64,000 bases of DNA from Curtobacterium sp. MCSS17_015. Lineage in GTDB: Bacteria > Actinomycetota > Actinomycetes > Actinomycetales > Microbacteriaceae. Both the position numbers and the translations under genes were made by a program. Shown here one piece after another: positions 16,030 to 25,204 of the stretch (the first letter of the stretch is position 1; each line of letters starts with the position of its first letter). Location: the NCBI RefSeq assembly GCF_003234265.2, contig NZ_CP126256.1:3038001-3102000 (forward strand), given 5' to 3'. A model generated the notes under the pieces. The model saw nothing but the letters and a program-made list of their open reading frames with translations. It was not told where the DNA came from and searched no databases.

Positions 16030-16035
16030 ATCCTA
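16030..16035 (-). promoter_or_regulatory. -10 box of glmS (leaderless)
   Basis: Minus-strand TAGGAT (16035-16030) is seven bases before ATG 16022, so transcription would begin on or next to the start codon. Confidence 0.6.
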
Positions 16036-16080
16036 CGGGCACTGCCGGGAGCACCCTGCGAGCCGCCCCGGAGGTGGGGA

Positions 16081-16086
16081 TAGCCT
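16081..16086 (+). promoter_or_regulatory. -10 box of gpx (leaderless)
   Basis: TAGCCT lies six bases before ATG 16093. There is no purine-rich ribosome site in between, in keeping with a leaderless mRNA. Confidence 0.6.
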
Positions 16087-16092
16087 CCGGAC

Positions 16093-16578
16093 ATGGGACG
16101 CTTCGACGACATCGCGATCACCACCCTCACGGGTGAGACCACCACCTTCGGCAGCTTCGGCGACAAGGCGGTGCTCGTGGTGAACGTCGCCTCGCGGTGC
16201 GGGCTGGCGCCGCAGTACGAACAGCTCGAGGAACTCCAGCGCACGTACGGCCCGCGGGGCTTCACCGTGCTCGGTTTCCCGAGCAACCAGTTCCTGCAGG
16301 AGCTCGGCTCGTCCGAGGCCATCGAGGAGTACTGCTCCACCACGTGGGGCGTCAGCTTCCCGATGTCCGAGAAGGTCAAGGTGAACGGCCGGTCCGCGCA
16401 CCCGCTCTACCGGGAACTCACGCAGGCTCCGGACGCGTCGGGCAAGGCCGGTCGCGTGATGTGGAACTTCGAGAAGTTCCTCGTGGCACCGGACGGCACC
16501 GTCACCCGCTTCCGCCCGACGGTCACGCCGGACGCCCCCGAGGTCGTCGCCGCCATCGAGGCGGCCCTCCCCGCCTGA
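16093..16578 (+). CDS. Glutathione peroxidase-family thiol peroxidase
   Basis: 161 residues. NVASRCGLAPQY carries the peroxidatic cysteine, GFPSNQF the conserved glutamine, and WNFEKFLVAPDG the conserved tryptophan-asparagine, so the catalytic tetrad is present. Actinobacteria lack glutathione, so the enzyme probably uses thioredoxin to reduce (lipid) hydroperoxides. No selenocysteine codon is present; the position is Cys (TGC). Single gene, divergent from glmS, ending at a strong stem-loop. Confidence 0.95.
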   Translation: MGRFDDIAITTLTGETTTFGSFGDKAVLVVNVASRCGLAPQYEQLEELQRTYGPRGFTVLGFPSNQFLQELGSSEAIEEYCSTTWGVSFPMSEKVKVNGRSAHPLYRELTQAPDASGKAGRVMWNFEKFLVAPDGTVTRFRPTVTPDAPEVVAAIEAALPA

Positions 16579-16589
16579 CCCGGAGCCCG

Positions 16590-16645
16590 GCCGGGAGGCC
16601 CACCCACCGTCGGCGACGTCGCTGACCGGGGGCGGGCCTCCCGGC
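16590..16645 (+). terminator. GGGAGGCC-family stem-loop after gpx
   Basis: GCCGGGAGGCCC (16590-16601) and GGGCCTCCCGGC (16634-16645) form a perfect 12-bp stem with a 32-nt loop, 12 bp after the gpx stop. The right arm ends four bases before the coaA -10 box, so it overlaps the coaA -35 region. Confidence 0.75.
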
Positions 16646-16649
16646 TGGG

Positions 16650-16655
16650 TACGCT
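16650..16655 (+). promoter_or_regulatory. -10 box of coaA (leaderless)
   Basis: TACGCT is seven bases before ATG 16663. The -35 region falls inside the right arm of the gpx terminator. Confidence 0.55.
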
Positions 16656-16662
16656 CGACCCC

Positions 16663-17607
16663 ATGCCGATCCCGGAGACGACCGTCGCGCACCCCACTCC
16701 CTTCGTGGAGATCCCCCGCGACGAGTGGTCGCAGCTCGCACCGAAGGAGCACCTCTCCCTCACCGAGACCGAGATCGTGCAGCTGCGCGGCCTCGGCGAC
16801 CGCCTCGACATCACCGAGGTGCAGGACGTCTACCTGCCGCTCTCGCGCCTGTTGACGTTGTACGCGGCCGGTGCGCGGGACCTCCACGCCGAGACCAGCC
16901 GCTTCCTCGGCGAACGTGCCGGCCGGACCCCCTTCGTCATCGGCGTCGCCGGATCGGTGGCGGTCGGCAAGAGCACCGTGGCGCGCCTGCTCCGCGAACT
17001 CACCAAGCGCTGGCCGGACACGCCCCGCGTCGAACTCGTGACGACCGACGGCTTCCTGTACCCGAACGCCGAGCTCGAGCGGCGCGGGATCATGGACCGC
17101 AAGGGCTTCCCCGAGTCGTACGACCGCCGGTCCCTGCTGCGGTTCGTCAGCAACGTGAAGAGCGGCGCTGCCGAGGTCCGCGCGCCGTACTACTCACACC
17201 TGGTCTACGACATCGTGCCCGACGCCGAGATCGTCGTGCGACAGCCGGACATCCTCATCGTCGAGGGGCTCAACGTGCTCGCACCGCCGGTGCACGGGCG
17301 CCTGGCACTGTCCGACCTCTTCGACTTCACCATCTACGTCGACGCGAAGACGAAGGACATCGAGTCCTGGTACGTGGACCGGTTCCTGGCGCTGCAGGAG
17401 CAGGCGTTCTCGAGCCCCGACTCGTTCTTCCACCGCTTCGCCGACCTGTCCCGCGAGGACGCCGTCCGCACCGCCACCGAGGTCTGGCGGGCGATCAACG
17501 AGCCGAACCTGCTCGAGAACGTCCTGCCGACCCGCTCCCGCGCAACGCTGGTGCTCAAGAAGGCGGCGGACCACAAGGTGACGAGCGTCCTGCTCCGCAA
17601 GATTTGA
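16663..17607 (+). CDS. coaA: Type I pantothenate kinase CoaA
   Basis: 314 residues, the first committed enzyme of CoA synthesis. The P-loop is [17 protein letters not shown] (about 90-106). [26 protein letters not shown] is the pantothenate-binding region and LIVEGLNVL the Walker B strand; [22 protein letters not shown] is also canonical. ATG 16663 follows a -10 box at leaderless spacing. A monocistronic unit convergent with glmM. Confidence 0.97.
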   Translation: MPIPETTVAHPTPFVEIPRDEWSQLAPKEHLSLTETEIVQLRGLGDRLDITEVQDVYLPLSRLLTLYAAGARDLHAETSRFLGERAGRTPFVIGVAGSVAVGKSTVARLLRELTKRWPDTPRVELVTTDGFLYPNAELERRGIMDRKGFPESYDRRSLLRFVSNVKSGAAEVRAPYYSHLVYDIVPDAEIVVRQPDILIVEGLNVLAPPVHGRLALSDLFDFTIYVDAKTKDIESWYVDRFLALQEQAFSSPDSFFHRFADLSREDAVRTATEVWRAINEPNLLENVLPTRSRATLVLKKAADHKVTSVLLRKI

Positions 17608-17658
17608 CCCGGAGCGGGTCGCGACGGGGACGGCCCGACCGGGGTCCCACCCCGCGAC

Positions 17659-17692
17659 GACGACGCGCCCCGTCGGAACGGGGCGCGTCGTC
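17659..17692. terminator. Bidirectional terminator between coaA and glmM
   Basis: GACGACGCGCCCCGT, loop CGGA, and ACGGGGCGCGTCGTC form a perfect 15-bp stem between two convergent genes. Confidence 0.85.
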
Positions 17693-17772
17693 TGCGACCG
17701 GGCGCTATCGGCGCCGAGGGCCGCGGGCGACTCCGCGAGCTGCGGGCGACACCGCGAGCCGCGAGCGCGCCG

Positions 17773-19146
17773 CTACGCGGCCTCGAGCGTCAGGCGCGCA
17801 CGGACGACGTCCGCGAGTTCCTCGGCGACGCGCTGGGCGTCCTCCTGGCTGGCGGCCTCGACCATGACGCGGACGACCGGCTCGGTGCCCGACGGACGCA
17901 GGAGCACCCGGCCGGTGTCGCCGAGCGCGTCGGTGGCGGCGGCGATCGCGTCCTGCACACCCTGGTCCTGCAGCCCGTGCCGGTCGACGCCCTTCACGTT
18001 GAGGAGCACCTGCGGGAACACGGTCATGCACGCGGCGAGTTCGCCGAGCGTCTTGCCGGTGCGCGCCATCTCGGCGACGAGGTGGAGGCCCGTCAGGACC
18101 CCGTCACCCGTCGTCGCGTAGTCGTTGAAGATGATGTGGCCGGACTGCTCGCCACCGAGCGAGAAGCCGCCCTCGTTCATCTTCTCGAGCACGTAACGGT
18201 CACCGACGCCGGTCTCGAGCACCGTGATGCCCGCGTCCGCCATGGCCCGCTTGAGACCGAGGTTCGACATGACCGTGGCGACGAGGGTGTCGTCCACCAG
18301 GCGGCCGCGCTCCTTGAGCGACAGCGCCAGGATCGCCATGATCTGGTCGCCGTCCACCGCGTTGCCGTCGGCGTCCACGGCGAGGCACCGGTCCGCGTCG
18401 CCGTCGTGCGCGATGCCGACGTCGGCGCCGGCCTCGAGCACCGCGCGGGCCAGGTTGTCGATGTGGGTCGAGCCGACGCCGTCGTTGATGTTGATGCCGT
18501 TCGGGTCGGCACCGATGAGCGTCACCTTCGCACCCGCGTTGACGAAGACCTCGGGCGAGACGCCGGAGGCTGCCCCGTTGGCGCAGTCGAGCACGACGTG
18601 GAGCCCGTCGAGCCGGTGCGGCAGCGTGCCGAGCAGGTGCACGACGTAGCGGTCCTCGGCGTCGGCGAACCGCGTGATGCGTCCGACCTCGGCACCCGTG
18701 GGGGTCGGCGCGGACTGGTCGTGCATGGCCGCTTCGATGCGGTCCTCGACCTCGTCCGGCAGCTTGCGACCACCTGCGGCGAAGAACTTGATCCCGTTGT
18801 CCGGCGCGGGGTTGTGCGACGCGGAGATCATCACGCCGAAGTCGGCGTCGATGTCGGCGACGAGGTACGCCGCTGCGGGAGTGGGGATGACCCCGGCGTC
18901 GAGGACGTCGACGCCGGCGGAGGCGAGTCCGGCTGCCACGGCGGCGCCCAGGAACTCGCCGGAGACGCGCGGGTCGCGCGCCAGCACGGCCCGCGGGCGC
19001 GTGCGACCGGACGCTCGACGAGCGTCCGCATGGTGTCCGTGCGTGAGCACGGCCGCGCTCGCCTGGGCAAGGCCCAGTGCGAGCGCGGCCGTCAACTCGC
19101 CGTTGGCGAGGCCACGAACGCCGTCGGTACCGAACAGACGCGGCAT
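17773..19146 (-). CDS. glmM: Phosphoglucosamine mutase GlmM
   Basis: 457 residues. GlmM converts glucosamine-6-phosphate to glucosamine-1-phosphate for UDP-GlcNAc. FGTDGVRG opens the protein, [17 protein letters not shown] holds the phosphoserine, [11 protein letters not shown] binds the metal and [16 protein letters not shown] is the phosphate-binding loop. GGGAGA lies four bases before ATG 19146. It follows rpsI by 22 bp and probably reads from the rplM promoter, a common actinobacterial order. Confidence 0.97.
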   Translation of the reverse strand: MPRLFGTDGVRGLANGELTAALALGLAQASAAVLTHGHHADARRASGRTRPRAVLARDPRVSGEFLGAAVAAGLASAGVDVLDAGVIPTPAAAYLVADIDADFGVMISASHNPAPDNGIKFFAAGGRKLPDEVEDRIEAAMHDQSAPTPTGAEVGRITRFADAEDRYVVHLLGTLPHRLDGLHVVLDCANGAASGVSPEVFVNAGAKVTLIGADPNGININDGVGSTHIDNLARAVLEAGADVGIAHDGDADRCLAVDADGNAVDGDQIMAILALSLKERGRLVDDTLVATVMSNLGLKRAMADAGITVLETGVGDRYVLEKMNEGGFSLGGEQSGHIIFNDYATTGDGVLTGLHLVAEMARTGKTLGELAACMTVFPQVLLNVKGVDRHGLQDQGVQDAIAAATDALGDTGRVLLRPSGTEPVVRVMVEAASQEDAQRVAEELADVVRARLTLEAA

Positions 19147-19168
19147 GCGATCTCCCGCCGTCAGGCGA

Positions 19169-19654
19169 TCAGCGCTTCGAGAACTGCGACGCCTTGCGGG
19201 CCTTCTTGAGACCGGCCTTCTTGCGCTCGATGACGCGGGCGTCACGGGTGAGGAAGCCGGCCTTCTTGAGGGTCGCGCGGTTGTTCTCGCGGTCGATCTC
19301 GTTCAAGGTGCGGGCGATGGCGAGGCGGAGCGCGCCGGCCTGACCCGAGGGGCCGCCACCCGTGATGCGGGCGGTGACGTCGTACGAGCCGAGGAGCTCG
19401 AGCACCTTGAACGGGTCGTTGATGAGCTGCTGGTGCAGCTTGTTCGGGAAGTAGTCCTCGAGCGTGCGGCCGTTCACCGAGAAGGTGCCGGAGCCGGGCA
19501 CCAGGCGGACGCGCGCGATGGCCTCCTTGCGGCGACCGACGGCACCGCCCGAGACGTTGAGGATCTGACGGGGAGCGGCCTCGGACGCGACGGGCGCGCT
19601 CTCGGTGGTGAAGCTCTCCGGGGTCTGGTCGATGGAGTCAGCGATCTGAGCCAT
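19169..19654 (-). CDS. rpsI: 30S ribosomal protein S9
   Basis: 161 residues. The C-terminal 130 residues are typical S9 ([34 protein letters not shown]) and end in the canonical KASQFSKR tail that reaches the P-site tRNA. The N-terminal ~33 residues are an acidic/Thr-rich extension seen in actinobacteria. It is 38 bp downstream of rplM. Confidence 0.97.
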   Translation of the reverse strand: MAQIADSIDQTPESFTTESAPVASEAAPRQILNVSGGAVGRRKEAIARVRLVPGSGTFSVNGRTLEDYFPNKLHQQLINDPFKVLELLGSYDVTARITGGGPSGQAGALRLAIARTLNEIDRENNRATLKKAGFLTRDARVIERKKAGLKKARKASQFSKR

Positions 19655-19692
19655 GAGTGTTTTCTCGTTCCTGGAAGTCGTCGTGGCCGCTG

Positions 19693-20139
19693 TTACTGCG
19701 AGACCTGGTCGAAGGTGTACGGCTTGGGCTGCTGCGCCGCGTGGGGGTGCTCAGCGCCTGCGTAGACCTTGAGCTTCTTGAGCTGCTCGCGACCGAGGGT
19801 GTTCTTCGGCAGCATGCCGCGGATCGCCTTCTCGACGGCGCGGGTCGGGTGCTTCTCGAGCATCTCCGGGTAGCTGGTGGCGGTGAGGCCGCCCGGGTAA
19901 CCGGAGTGGCGGTAGTACACCTTCTTGGCGAGCTTCGACCCGGTCAGGGCGACCTTGTCGGCGTTCACGATGATGACGTAGTCACCCATGTCCATGTGCT
20001 GGGCGAAGGTGGCCTTGTGCTTGCCGCGGAGAAGGGCGGCGACGTGCGAAGCGAGGCGGCCGAGCACGACGTCGGTCGCGTCGATGACGATCCAGTCGTG
20101 CTGGACGTCTGCCGGCTTCGGGGAGAACGTACGAGTCAC
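19693..20139 (-). CDS. rplM: 50S ribosomal protein L13
   Basis: 148 residues from GTG 20139 ([20 protein letters not shown]), matching L13 length. [21 protein letters not shown] and the [15 protein letters not shown] block are diagnostic. The open frame continues 45 codons upstream but has neither homology nor a ribosome site. First gene of rplM-rpsI-(glmM), transcribed from the TTGACC/TAGGCT promoter 140 bp upstream. Confidence 0.97.
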   Translation of the reverse strand: MTRTFSPKPADVQHDWIVIDATDVVLGRLASHVAALLRGKHKATFAQHMDMGDYVIIVNADKVALTGSKLAKKVYYRHSGYPGGLTATSYPEMLEKHPTRAVEKAIRGMLPKNTLGREQLKKLKVYAGAEHPHAAQQPKPYTFDQVSQ

Positions 20140-20280
20140 AGGAGTGCTGCTTTCGTGTCGAGGTGAGGAGTCCGTGAATCCCGCTCCGGTGGGCGTTCCC
20201 GCGGGCAGATGCCCGGTGAACGACCCGGTGGAGGGCCCATCTGACTGCCTGGCGCAACAGAGCGCGCAGGCCAAGGTGAG

Positions 20281-20310
20281 AGCCTAGCGGACGCGGATCA
20301 CGTCGGTCAA
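20281..20310 (-). promoter_or_regulatory. Sigma-A promoter of rplM-rpsI
   Basis: On the minus strand TTGACC (20310-20305), an 18-bp spacer and TAGGCT (20286-20281). It leaves a ~135-nt untranslated leader before GTG 20139. Confidence 0.75.
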
Positions 20311-20338
20311 CCGCGGGCAGACCCGGATGCGCCACGGA

Positions 20339-20379
20339 CGGGAGGCGCGCTGCGGGTCGGACCCGCAACGCGCCTCCCG
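20339..20379. terminator. GGGAGGCG-type stem-loop after the nuclease gene
   Basis: CGGGAGGCGCG and CGCGCCTCCCG form an 11-bp stem extended by TGCGGGT/ACCCGCA with a 3-nt loop, a hairpin of 41 nt. It lies 24 bp past the nuclease stop and just upstream of the rplM promoter. Confidence 0.85.
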
Positions 20380-20403
20380 GCGGTGGTCGTGTTCAGGGCA
20401 GCC

Positions 20404-23208
20404 TCACTCGGCGCTGCCACCCGTCGTCCGGCGGCGACGGAGGGCGAGGAGCCCACCGCCGGCGGCCAGGAGGGCGAGTGTCGCCGCCAGCCCCGCGCCC
20501 AGCTCCGCACCGGTGAAGGCGAGGTCGCCGTCGGTGCTCGGCGCGCCGCCCGCACCCGGGGTCACGCCGACGCCACCGGCGACCGGGGCGGGGGTCGGTG
20601 TCGCGTCGTCCGCCTCGGGTGCCGGCGTGGGCTCCGGCGTCGGGTCGCCCGGTACCTCGGCCGCGCTCAGGTCGAACCCGACCAGGATCGGGTCGTGGTC
20701 GCTGGCGCGGTAGACGTCGTCCTCGTACAGGTCGGAGACGTTCACGTTGTACCGGCTGTACTCCAGGCCCACCGACTCGGTCGAGTTGATGTTCCAGATG
20801 TCCACGCCGGTGACCGACTCGAGCGCGGCCGGCGATGCCAGCACGTGGTCGAGGGACCCACTCAGACCGCTGAACACGTAGGAGTACTCGTCCTCGTCCT
20901 GCGCCGGAGCGAGGTCGGTGTACCCGGCGTCACGGAGCACCACCATCGGGTCCTCCTCGCTGTACGCGTTGAAGTCACCGATGAGGAAGGTCTTGTCGGT
21001 GCCGTACTGCTCCTGCATGGCGGTGGAGAAGGTCGCGAGGGCCCGCGCCTGTCGTACGCGGTCGGCGTTGGAAGCGCCCTGGCCGTCACCCTGGTCGGCG
21101 TTCTCGCCGGTGCCCGAGCCCTTCGACTTGAAGTGGTTCGCGATGACGAGGAAGTCGTCCTCCGCGGTGCCGCCGACCGGTCGGAAGGCGTCGGCGACGG
21201 GCTGGCGTGCGTTCGTGAACGCCGGGTCGATGAGGATCGTCGACTCGCCCGTGGGTGCGACCCGGTCCTTCTTGTAGATCAGGGCCAGGCGGATGACGTC
21301 CTCGCTGGTCGGTATCACGGACGGCGACTCCGCGTACGCCCAGGTGTCGGTCCCCGTCGCGGCGTTCAGCGCGGCCACGAGCGTGGCGACCGCGGCGTCC
21401 CGGTCCTGCCCGAAGGCCGCCGAGTTCTCGATCTCCTCGAGCGAGACCACGTCGGCGCCGAGGGCGTTGATCGCCTTCACGATCTTCACCTGCTGGCGGT
21501 CGAGGTCCTCCTGCTCGGCGGCACCGCGGGCGTCACAGCCGGAGTTCACCGTGATCGGGTCCCCCACGCGGTCCCGGTAGTACGTGCACCCGGTCAGCTC
21601 GTCACCGGTCGTCGGGAAGTAGTTCAGCACGTTGAACCCGGCGAGCGTGAGGTCGCCGCCGACCGCGGCGGGCGCCGGGGTACGGACGTCCGAGAACGAC
21701 GCGGGCAGGTCGGCCGCCGGGGTGGCGCCGGTGATCGGCGTCGTCGGCTGGAACTTCCAGGCGTTGTTCCGGTAGTCGAGGACCACGGGGTCGGTGAACG
21801 TCGTGGTGGCCCCGACCGTGATCGGACCCGCGTTCGTCAACCACGGGACCGGGATCCCGCGGGCGGCCTGGTCCTGGTCGTCGCGGGGCAGGAAGTTCGT
21901 GCTCGCGCCGTCGTCCAGCGTGACCTTGCGGGCCGCGTTGTCGGCGGCGACCGCAGCGGCCTCAGCGCTGCCCGGACGCGCGACCTCGGTCGGCTGCAGG
22001 AGCCGGCCGGCGCCCGTGGCCAGCGCGATCTCGCCGTACTGGTTCGTCGTGTAGTTGTCCGCGACCGTGTAGTCGCCCTGCGGCAGGACGAGCATGCTCT
22101 CGAGCGCTTCGCGCTCGGCGTCCGAGCGGGGGAACGCGACGGCTGCCGGCTGCGGCGCGACGGCGGGCGTGGTGAGCACCCGGAGTCCGGCGGCGCTCGG
22201 GACGGTGAGCTCGGTCAGCCCGTTGAACTCCGAGACCGCGCCGGTGACCTCGACGTGGTCACCGATCGCGACCCGGCCGACGGTGGCAGCGGAGTAGACG
22301 AAGAGCCCGTCGGACGCGGTCCGCGTGGCCGCGGCGCCCACGCCGGGCGTGCCCGGCGTCTGGATCGTGTAGCCGTTGAGGCCACCGGTCGCGTACACCG
22401 CAGTCACGACGCCGCTCGTGGTGACCGTCCTGCCGACGAGCGGCGAGGTGTCGGTCGTGCCCTGGACCTCGGGGATGGTCGCGGCGACCGCAGGGGTGGC
22501 GGGCGGTGTGGTGCCGCCGTCGCCCGGCGTCGGTGCGGACCCGCCGGTCGCGGTCTCGCCCTTCGCGTTCCGGGGGGTGATCGTGGTGGACAGCGTGAAG
22601 TCCGCGCGGTTGACGTCCGAGTCGGCGCCGCTCGTCGCGCGCGCCAGGGCGTCCGGTGTGGAGTTCGCTCCCGCCGGGTTCGTCGCCGCGGCCGTCTCGA
22701 ACGTGTTCGACGTCCCGTAGCCGAGCAGGTCCACCGCACCGGGGGTCCCGGCGGACACGGTGCCGGCGGGCAGCGTGAGGGCGGTGGCCCGGTCGGACAG
22801 CACGAGGGTGCCGGCGCTGCCGGACGCGTTGAGGGTCGACACCACGTCCGGCGTGGGCAGAGCCGCACCGGCCGTGCCGTTCGAACCACCCTGGACGAGG
22901 AAGGTCCCCTTCGCCGGGACCGTGCCCGTCAGGGGCACCACCGTGCTCGCGGCACCGGTGCTGGTCGCCGAGCGGTACTGCAGCGACCACCCGTCGACCG
23001 ACACGGCGGTGTCGGTCGGGTTGGCGATCTCGACGAACCGGTTCGTGAACGGCTGGTTCGTGCTGCCGCCCTTGAGGTACGCCTCGGAGATGACGAGTCC
23101 GGTGCCCGCGGGGTTCGCGGTCGCGGCGGTGACGGTGACGAGCGGTGCGGCGACCAGGGTCGCGGCAGCCGTGGCGCACAGCAGGGTGCGTCCGACGGTT
23201 CGTTGCAT
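20404..23208 (-). CDS. Secreted ExeM/NucH-type nuclease with LTD domain and LAFTG sortase signal
   Basis: 934 residues. Residues 1-32 are a Sec signal peptide. A lamin-tail domain (LVISEAYLKGGSTNQPFTNRFV, ~37-160) is followed by a Pro/Thr linker, an OB-fold segment (VGRTVTTSGVVTAVY..., ~215-330) and an endonuclease/exonuclease/phosphatase domain (~530-860). This last domain shows FNVLNYFPTTGDEL, VSLEEIENSA, IANHFKSKG, LIGDFNAYSEEDPM and ASDHDPILVGF, so the metal and catalytic Asp/His residues are present. The C-terminus is a Pro-rich spacer, LAFTG, a membrane helix and RRRR, a class E sortase signal. It likely degrades extracellular DNA while bound to the wall. ATG 23208 follows GAAGG. Confidence 0.92.
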   Translation of the reverse strand: MQRTVGRTLLCATAAATLVAAPLVTVTAATANPAGTGLVISEAYLKGGSTNQPFTNRFVEIANPTDTAVSVDGWSLQYRSATSTGAASTVVPLTGTVPAKGTFLVQGGSNGTAGAALPTPDVVSTLNASGSAGTLVLSDRATALTLPAGTVSAGTPGAVDLLGYGTSNTFETAAATNPAGANSTPDALARATSGADSDVNRADFTLSTTITPRNAKGETATGGSAPTPGDGGTTPPATPAVAATIPEVQGTTDTSPLVGRTVTTSGVVTAVYATGGLNGYTIQTPGTPGVGAAATRTASDGLFVYSAATVGRVAIGDHVEVTGAVSEFNGLTELTVPSAAGLRVLTTPAVAPQPAAVAFPRSDAEREALESMLVLPQGDYTVADNYTTNQYGEIALATGAGRLLQPTEVARPGSAEAAAVAADNAARKVTLDDGASTNFLPRDDQDQAARGIPVPWLTNAGPITVGATTTFTDPVVLDYRNNAWKFQPTTPITGATPAADLPASFSDVRTPAPAAVGGDLTLAGFNVLNYFPTTGDELTGCTYYRDRVGDPITVNSGCDARGAAEQEDLDRQQVKIVKAINALGADVVSLEEIENSAAFGQDRDAAVATLVAALNAATGTDTWAYAESPSVIPTSEDVIRLALIYKKDRVAPTGESTILIDPAFTNARQPVADAFRPVGGTAEDDFLVIANHFKSKGSGTGENADQGDGQGASNADRVRQARALATFSTAMQEQYGTDKTFLIGDFNAYSEEDPMVVLRDAGYTDLAPAQDEDEYSYVFSGLSGSLDHVLASPAALESVTGVDIWNINSTESVGLEYSRYNVNVSDLYEDDVYRASDHDPILVGFDLSAAEVPGDPTPEPTPAPEADDATPTPAPVAGGVGVTPGAGGAPSTDGDLAFTGAELGAGLAATLALLAAGGGLLALRRRRTTGGSAE

Positions 23209-23331
23209 GAGGACCTTCGGTTCGTGGTCGGGAGGGATCCCGACGACCGTACGGTCCTGCACGGGCGCACAGGTTACGAGCGGGTGAACCTTCCCCCCGG
23301 ACGAGGGTCGACCGCCCGTTCCGGGATCCGG

Positions 23332-23583
23332 TCACGCTCCGGCGAGGACGCGGATGATGACGACGCCGACAGCGATGAGGTACCAGCCGACGAGGTTCCC
23401 GCGCGACCGAGCGAGGACGATCGAAACGCCCCCCGCTCCTGCGGCCGTCACCGAGGCGACACCCCGTACCGGCAGGCTCTGGTCCTCCACCCCTGCCACC
23501 AACAGCGCCAGCGTCGTGATGACGGCGAGGACCATGACGGCTGATCGCCTGAGCGACCACGAACCTCCCGGACGCTTCATCAT
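23332..23583 (-). CDS. Small membrane protein at the end of the peptide/ABC operon
   Basis: 83 residues with three hydrophobic stretches: SAVMVLAVITTLALLVAG, VASVTAAGAGGVSIVLA and LVGWYLIAVGVVIIRVLAG. I know no family. ATG 23583 (or the adjoining ATG 23580) overlaps the permease stop as ATGA, so it is translated with the transporter. Its size, topology and position fit an accessory or immunity protein for the secreted peptide; that is inference from context. Confidence 0.65.
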   Translation of the reverse strand: MMKRPGGSWSLRRSAVMVLAVITTLALLVAGVEDQSLPVRGVASVTAAGAGGVSIVLARSRGNLVGWYLIAVGVVIIRVLAGA

Positions 23584-24293
23584 GCTGATGCTCGCTTGGT
23601 GCGAACCCACCCGACGAGAAGTGGCAGAGCGATCCACAGCAGCGTCGAGGTGACGGTGGGAAGGAACGCTGTCGTTCCGGTGGACGCGCTCTGGACAGTG
23701 CTGAAGCGGATGAAGACGCTCCAGTCCCCGAGGAAGCCGAGCAGGGCGTCCACCACGAGCAGGACGAGGACGACCGTCACCACGCTGAGTGTCAACGAAC
23801 GGCAGGCCGACCCGATCCCGAAGCCAGCCGCTGCAGACGACAACGACAGGCCCGCGACCTGACCAACCGCTCCGAGCGGGACACCGGATCGGAGGTTTCC
23901 ACCCAGGAGGACGGCCACGCCGGCGCTCGCAGCGGCGACGACTGCGGTGAAGAGCACGAGCGCGGCGATCACCACGATGCACGCCGCACCACGCGCGAAG
24001 AACGCCGCGTCACGGGAATGCCCACCGAGGAGCACATCACCTTCACCGCCCCGTCCGGCATCGCCCACACCGACAACCGCTCCGACGATCGACGAGGCGA
24101 GCGCTGCTGCGAGGCCAGTGGTGACGACGACCTCACTCGCCGCGAATGAGTCAGCCCGGGTCACCACGGAGACGCTGAGCGCACCACACAGCATCACGAT
24201 GAGAGCGAGGAACCCGTATCCGGTCGTGGAACCGCGTGTGTCGAACCGCTTACGGAGTTCCAACCCGATCAGTCTGCAACACCGACTCGTCAT
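23580..24293 (-). CDS. ABC-2-like transporter permease
   Basis: 237 residues with six predicted membrane helices, beginning with a short basic cytoplasmic N-terminus (RLIGLELRKRFDTRGSTTGYG) that is typical of ABC-2 permeases. There is a large Gly/Ala-rich loop after helix 2 (GVGDAGRGGEGDVLLGG) as in export permeases with an intracellular coupling helix. ATG 24293 overlaps the ATPase stop as ATGA. Forms one transporter with the gene upstream; substrate probably the peptide encoded first in the operon, or toxins resembling it. Confidence 0.8.
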   Translation of the reverse strand: MTSRCCRLIGLELRKRFDTRGSTTGYGFLALIVMLCGALSVSVVTRADSFAASEVVVTTGLAAALASSIVGAVVGVGDAGRGGEGDVLLGGHSRDAAFFARGAACIVVIAALVLFTAVVAAASAGVAVLLGGNLRSGVPLGAVGQVAGLSLSSAAAGFGIGSACRSLTLSVVTVVLVLLVVDALLGFLGDWSVFIRFSTVQSASTGTTAFLPTVTSTLLWIALPLLVGWVRTKRASA

Positions 24294-25162
24294 GATGCCT
24301 CCGCTTCGTGTTCTGCTGACGACGTCGCCTCGTACAGCGCCTCGAGCGTGCCGTGACGCGGGGACACCGCCATGACTCGGACGCCGACCTCCACGGCGAA
24401 CCGGACGGCCGCATCGGGCGCGGCCTCGACGAGGAGGCCCGACGCTCCCGGCGTCACAGGCACGCCCTCGTCCTGCAGCGCCGCCATCAGCGCACTCGGT
24501 CGATCCACCGCGATCACGCATCGCTCGGCGCTCCGGAAGTCGTGGTCGTGGATGCGGGCGACCCGCCCTCGACTCATGACGATCGCGGTGTCGATCATCG
24601 GTTCGAGCTCGGCGAGCAGGTGGCTCGACACCAGGACTGTGGCGCCCGCGCTCCTGAGGTCGGATACGACACCGCGCACCCAGGTGATGCCGTTCGGATC
24701 GAGTCCGTTCGTCGGTTCGTCCAACACGACGAGAGATGGCTCACCCAACAGGGCGACCCCGATGGCAAGCCGCATCCGCATCCCGAGCGAGAGCGCTCCG
24801 ACTCGGCGGCTCATGACGTTGTCGAGACCGGTTCGCCGGGCGGCAGCGGTCACCTGCGCACTGTCCGCGTCGACGTACCTCGCGCGCAGCCAGAGCGTCT
24901 CCCGGACCGTCCGCCCGGGATGGACACCCGAATCACCGAATACCGCCCCCACGGCTCGCCCCTGCTGCCACGGCAGACCAGACATGTGGCCCCCGTCCGT
25001 CGGCAGCAGCCCGGTGATGACCCTGAGCAGGGACGACTTCCCAGCACCGTTCGGCCCGATCAGGCCGTACACCTGCGCGCGTTCGAATCTGAGCGTGATG
25101 TCGTCCAGCCGAGGCCTGCCTCGGCCCCGCACGACGATGTTCGCGAGCTCCATCACTGGCAC
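24290..25162 (-). CDS. ABC transporter ATP-binding protein
   Basis: 290 residues. Walker A is GPNGAGKSSLL (about 36-46), the signature is LSLGMRMRLAIGVALLG (the usual LSGGQ is LSLGM), and Walker B is LVVLDEPTNGLD followed by the switch histidine in VLVSSHLLAEL. The usual Q-loop position reads FGDSG, so the canonical glutamine is not obvious. The C-terminal ~85 residues resemble the accessory region of ABC-2 exporters. GTG 25162 has a GGTGAG site; ATG three codons later is an alternative. It is 42 bp downstream of the peptide gene. Confidence 0.9.
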   Translation of the reverse strand: MPVMELANIVVRGRGRPRLDDITLRFERAQVYGLIGPNGAGKSSLLRVITGLLPTDGGHMSGLPWQQGRAVGAVFGDSGVHPGRTVRETLWLRARYVDADSAQVTAAARRTGLDNVMSRRVGALSLGMRMRLAIGVALLGEPSLVVLDEPTNGLDPNGITWVRGVVSDLRSAGATVLVSSHLLAELEPMIDTAIVMSRGRVARIHDHDFRSAERCVIAVDRPSALMAALQDEGVPVTPGASGLLVEAAPDAAVRFAVEVGVRVMAVSPRHGTLEALYEATSSAEHEAEAS

Positions 25163-25204
25163 GTTTCACTCACCGCCCGGTTCGCTGCGGTCGTGCTGCA
25201 TCGT

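Noticed and set aside
16023..16092. glmS ribozyme or riboswitch upstream of glmS
   Set aside because: Only 70 bp separate glmS from gpx and the -10 box is seven bases from ATG, leaving no room.
12663..16136. 1157-codon plus-strand open frame across alr-alr-acpS-glmS
   Set aside because: Antisense shadow of four clear genes; Arg/His/Val/Asp-rich composition and no ribosome site or domain. Long antisense frames are expected at this GC.
20383..23544. 1053-codon plus-strand open frame opposite the nuclease gene
   Set aside because: Mirror frame of the LTD/EEP nuclease; composition is that of a shadow and the sense strand has intact motifs.
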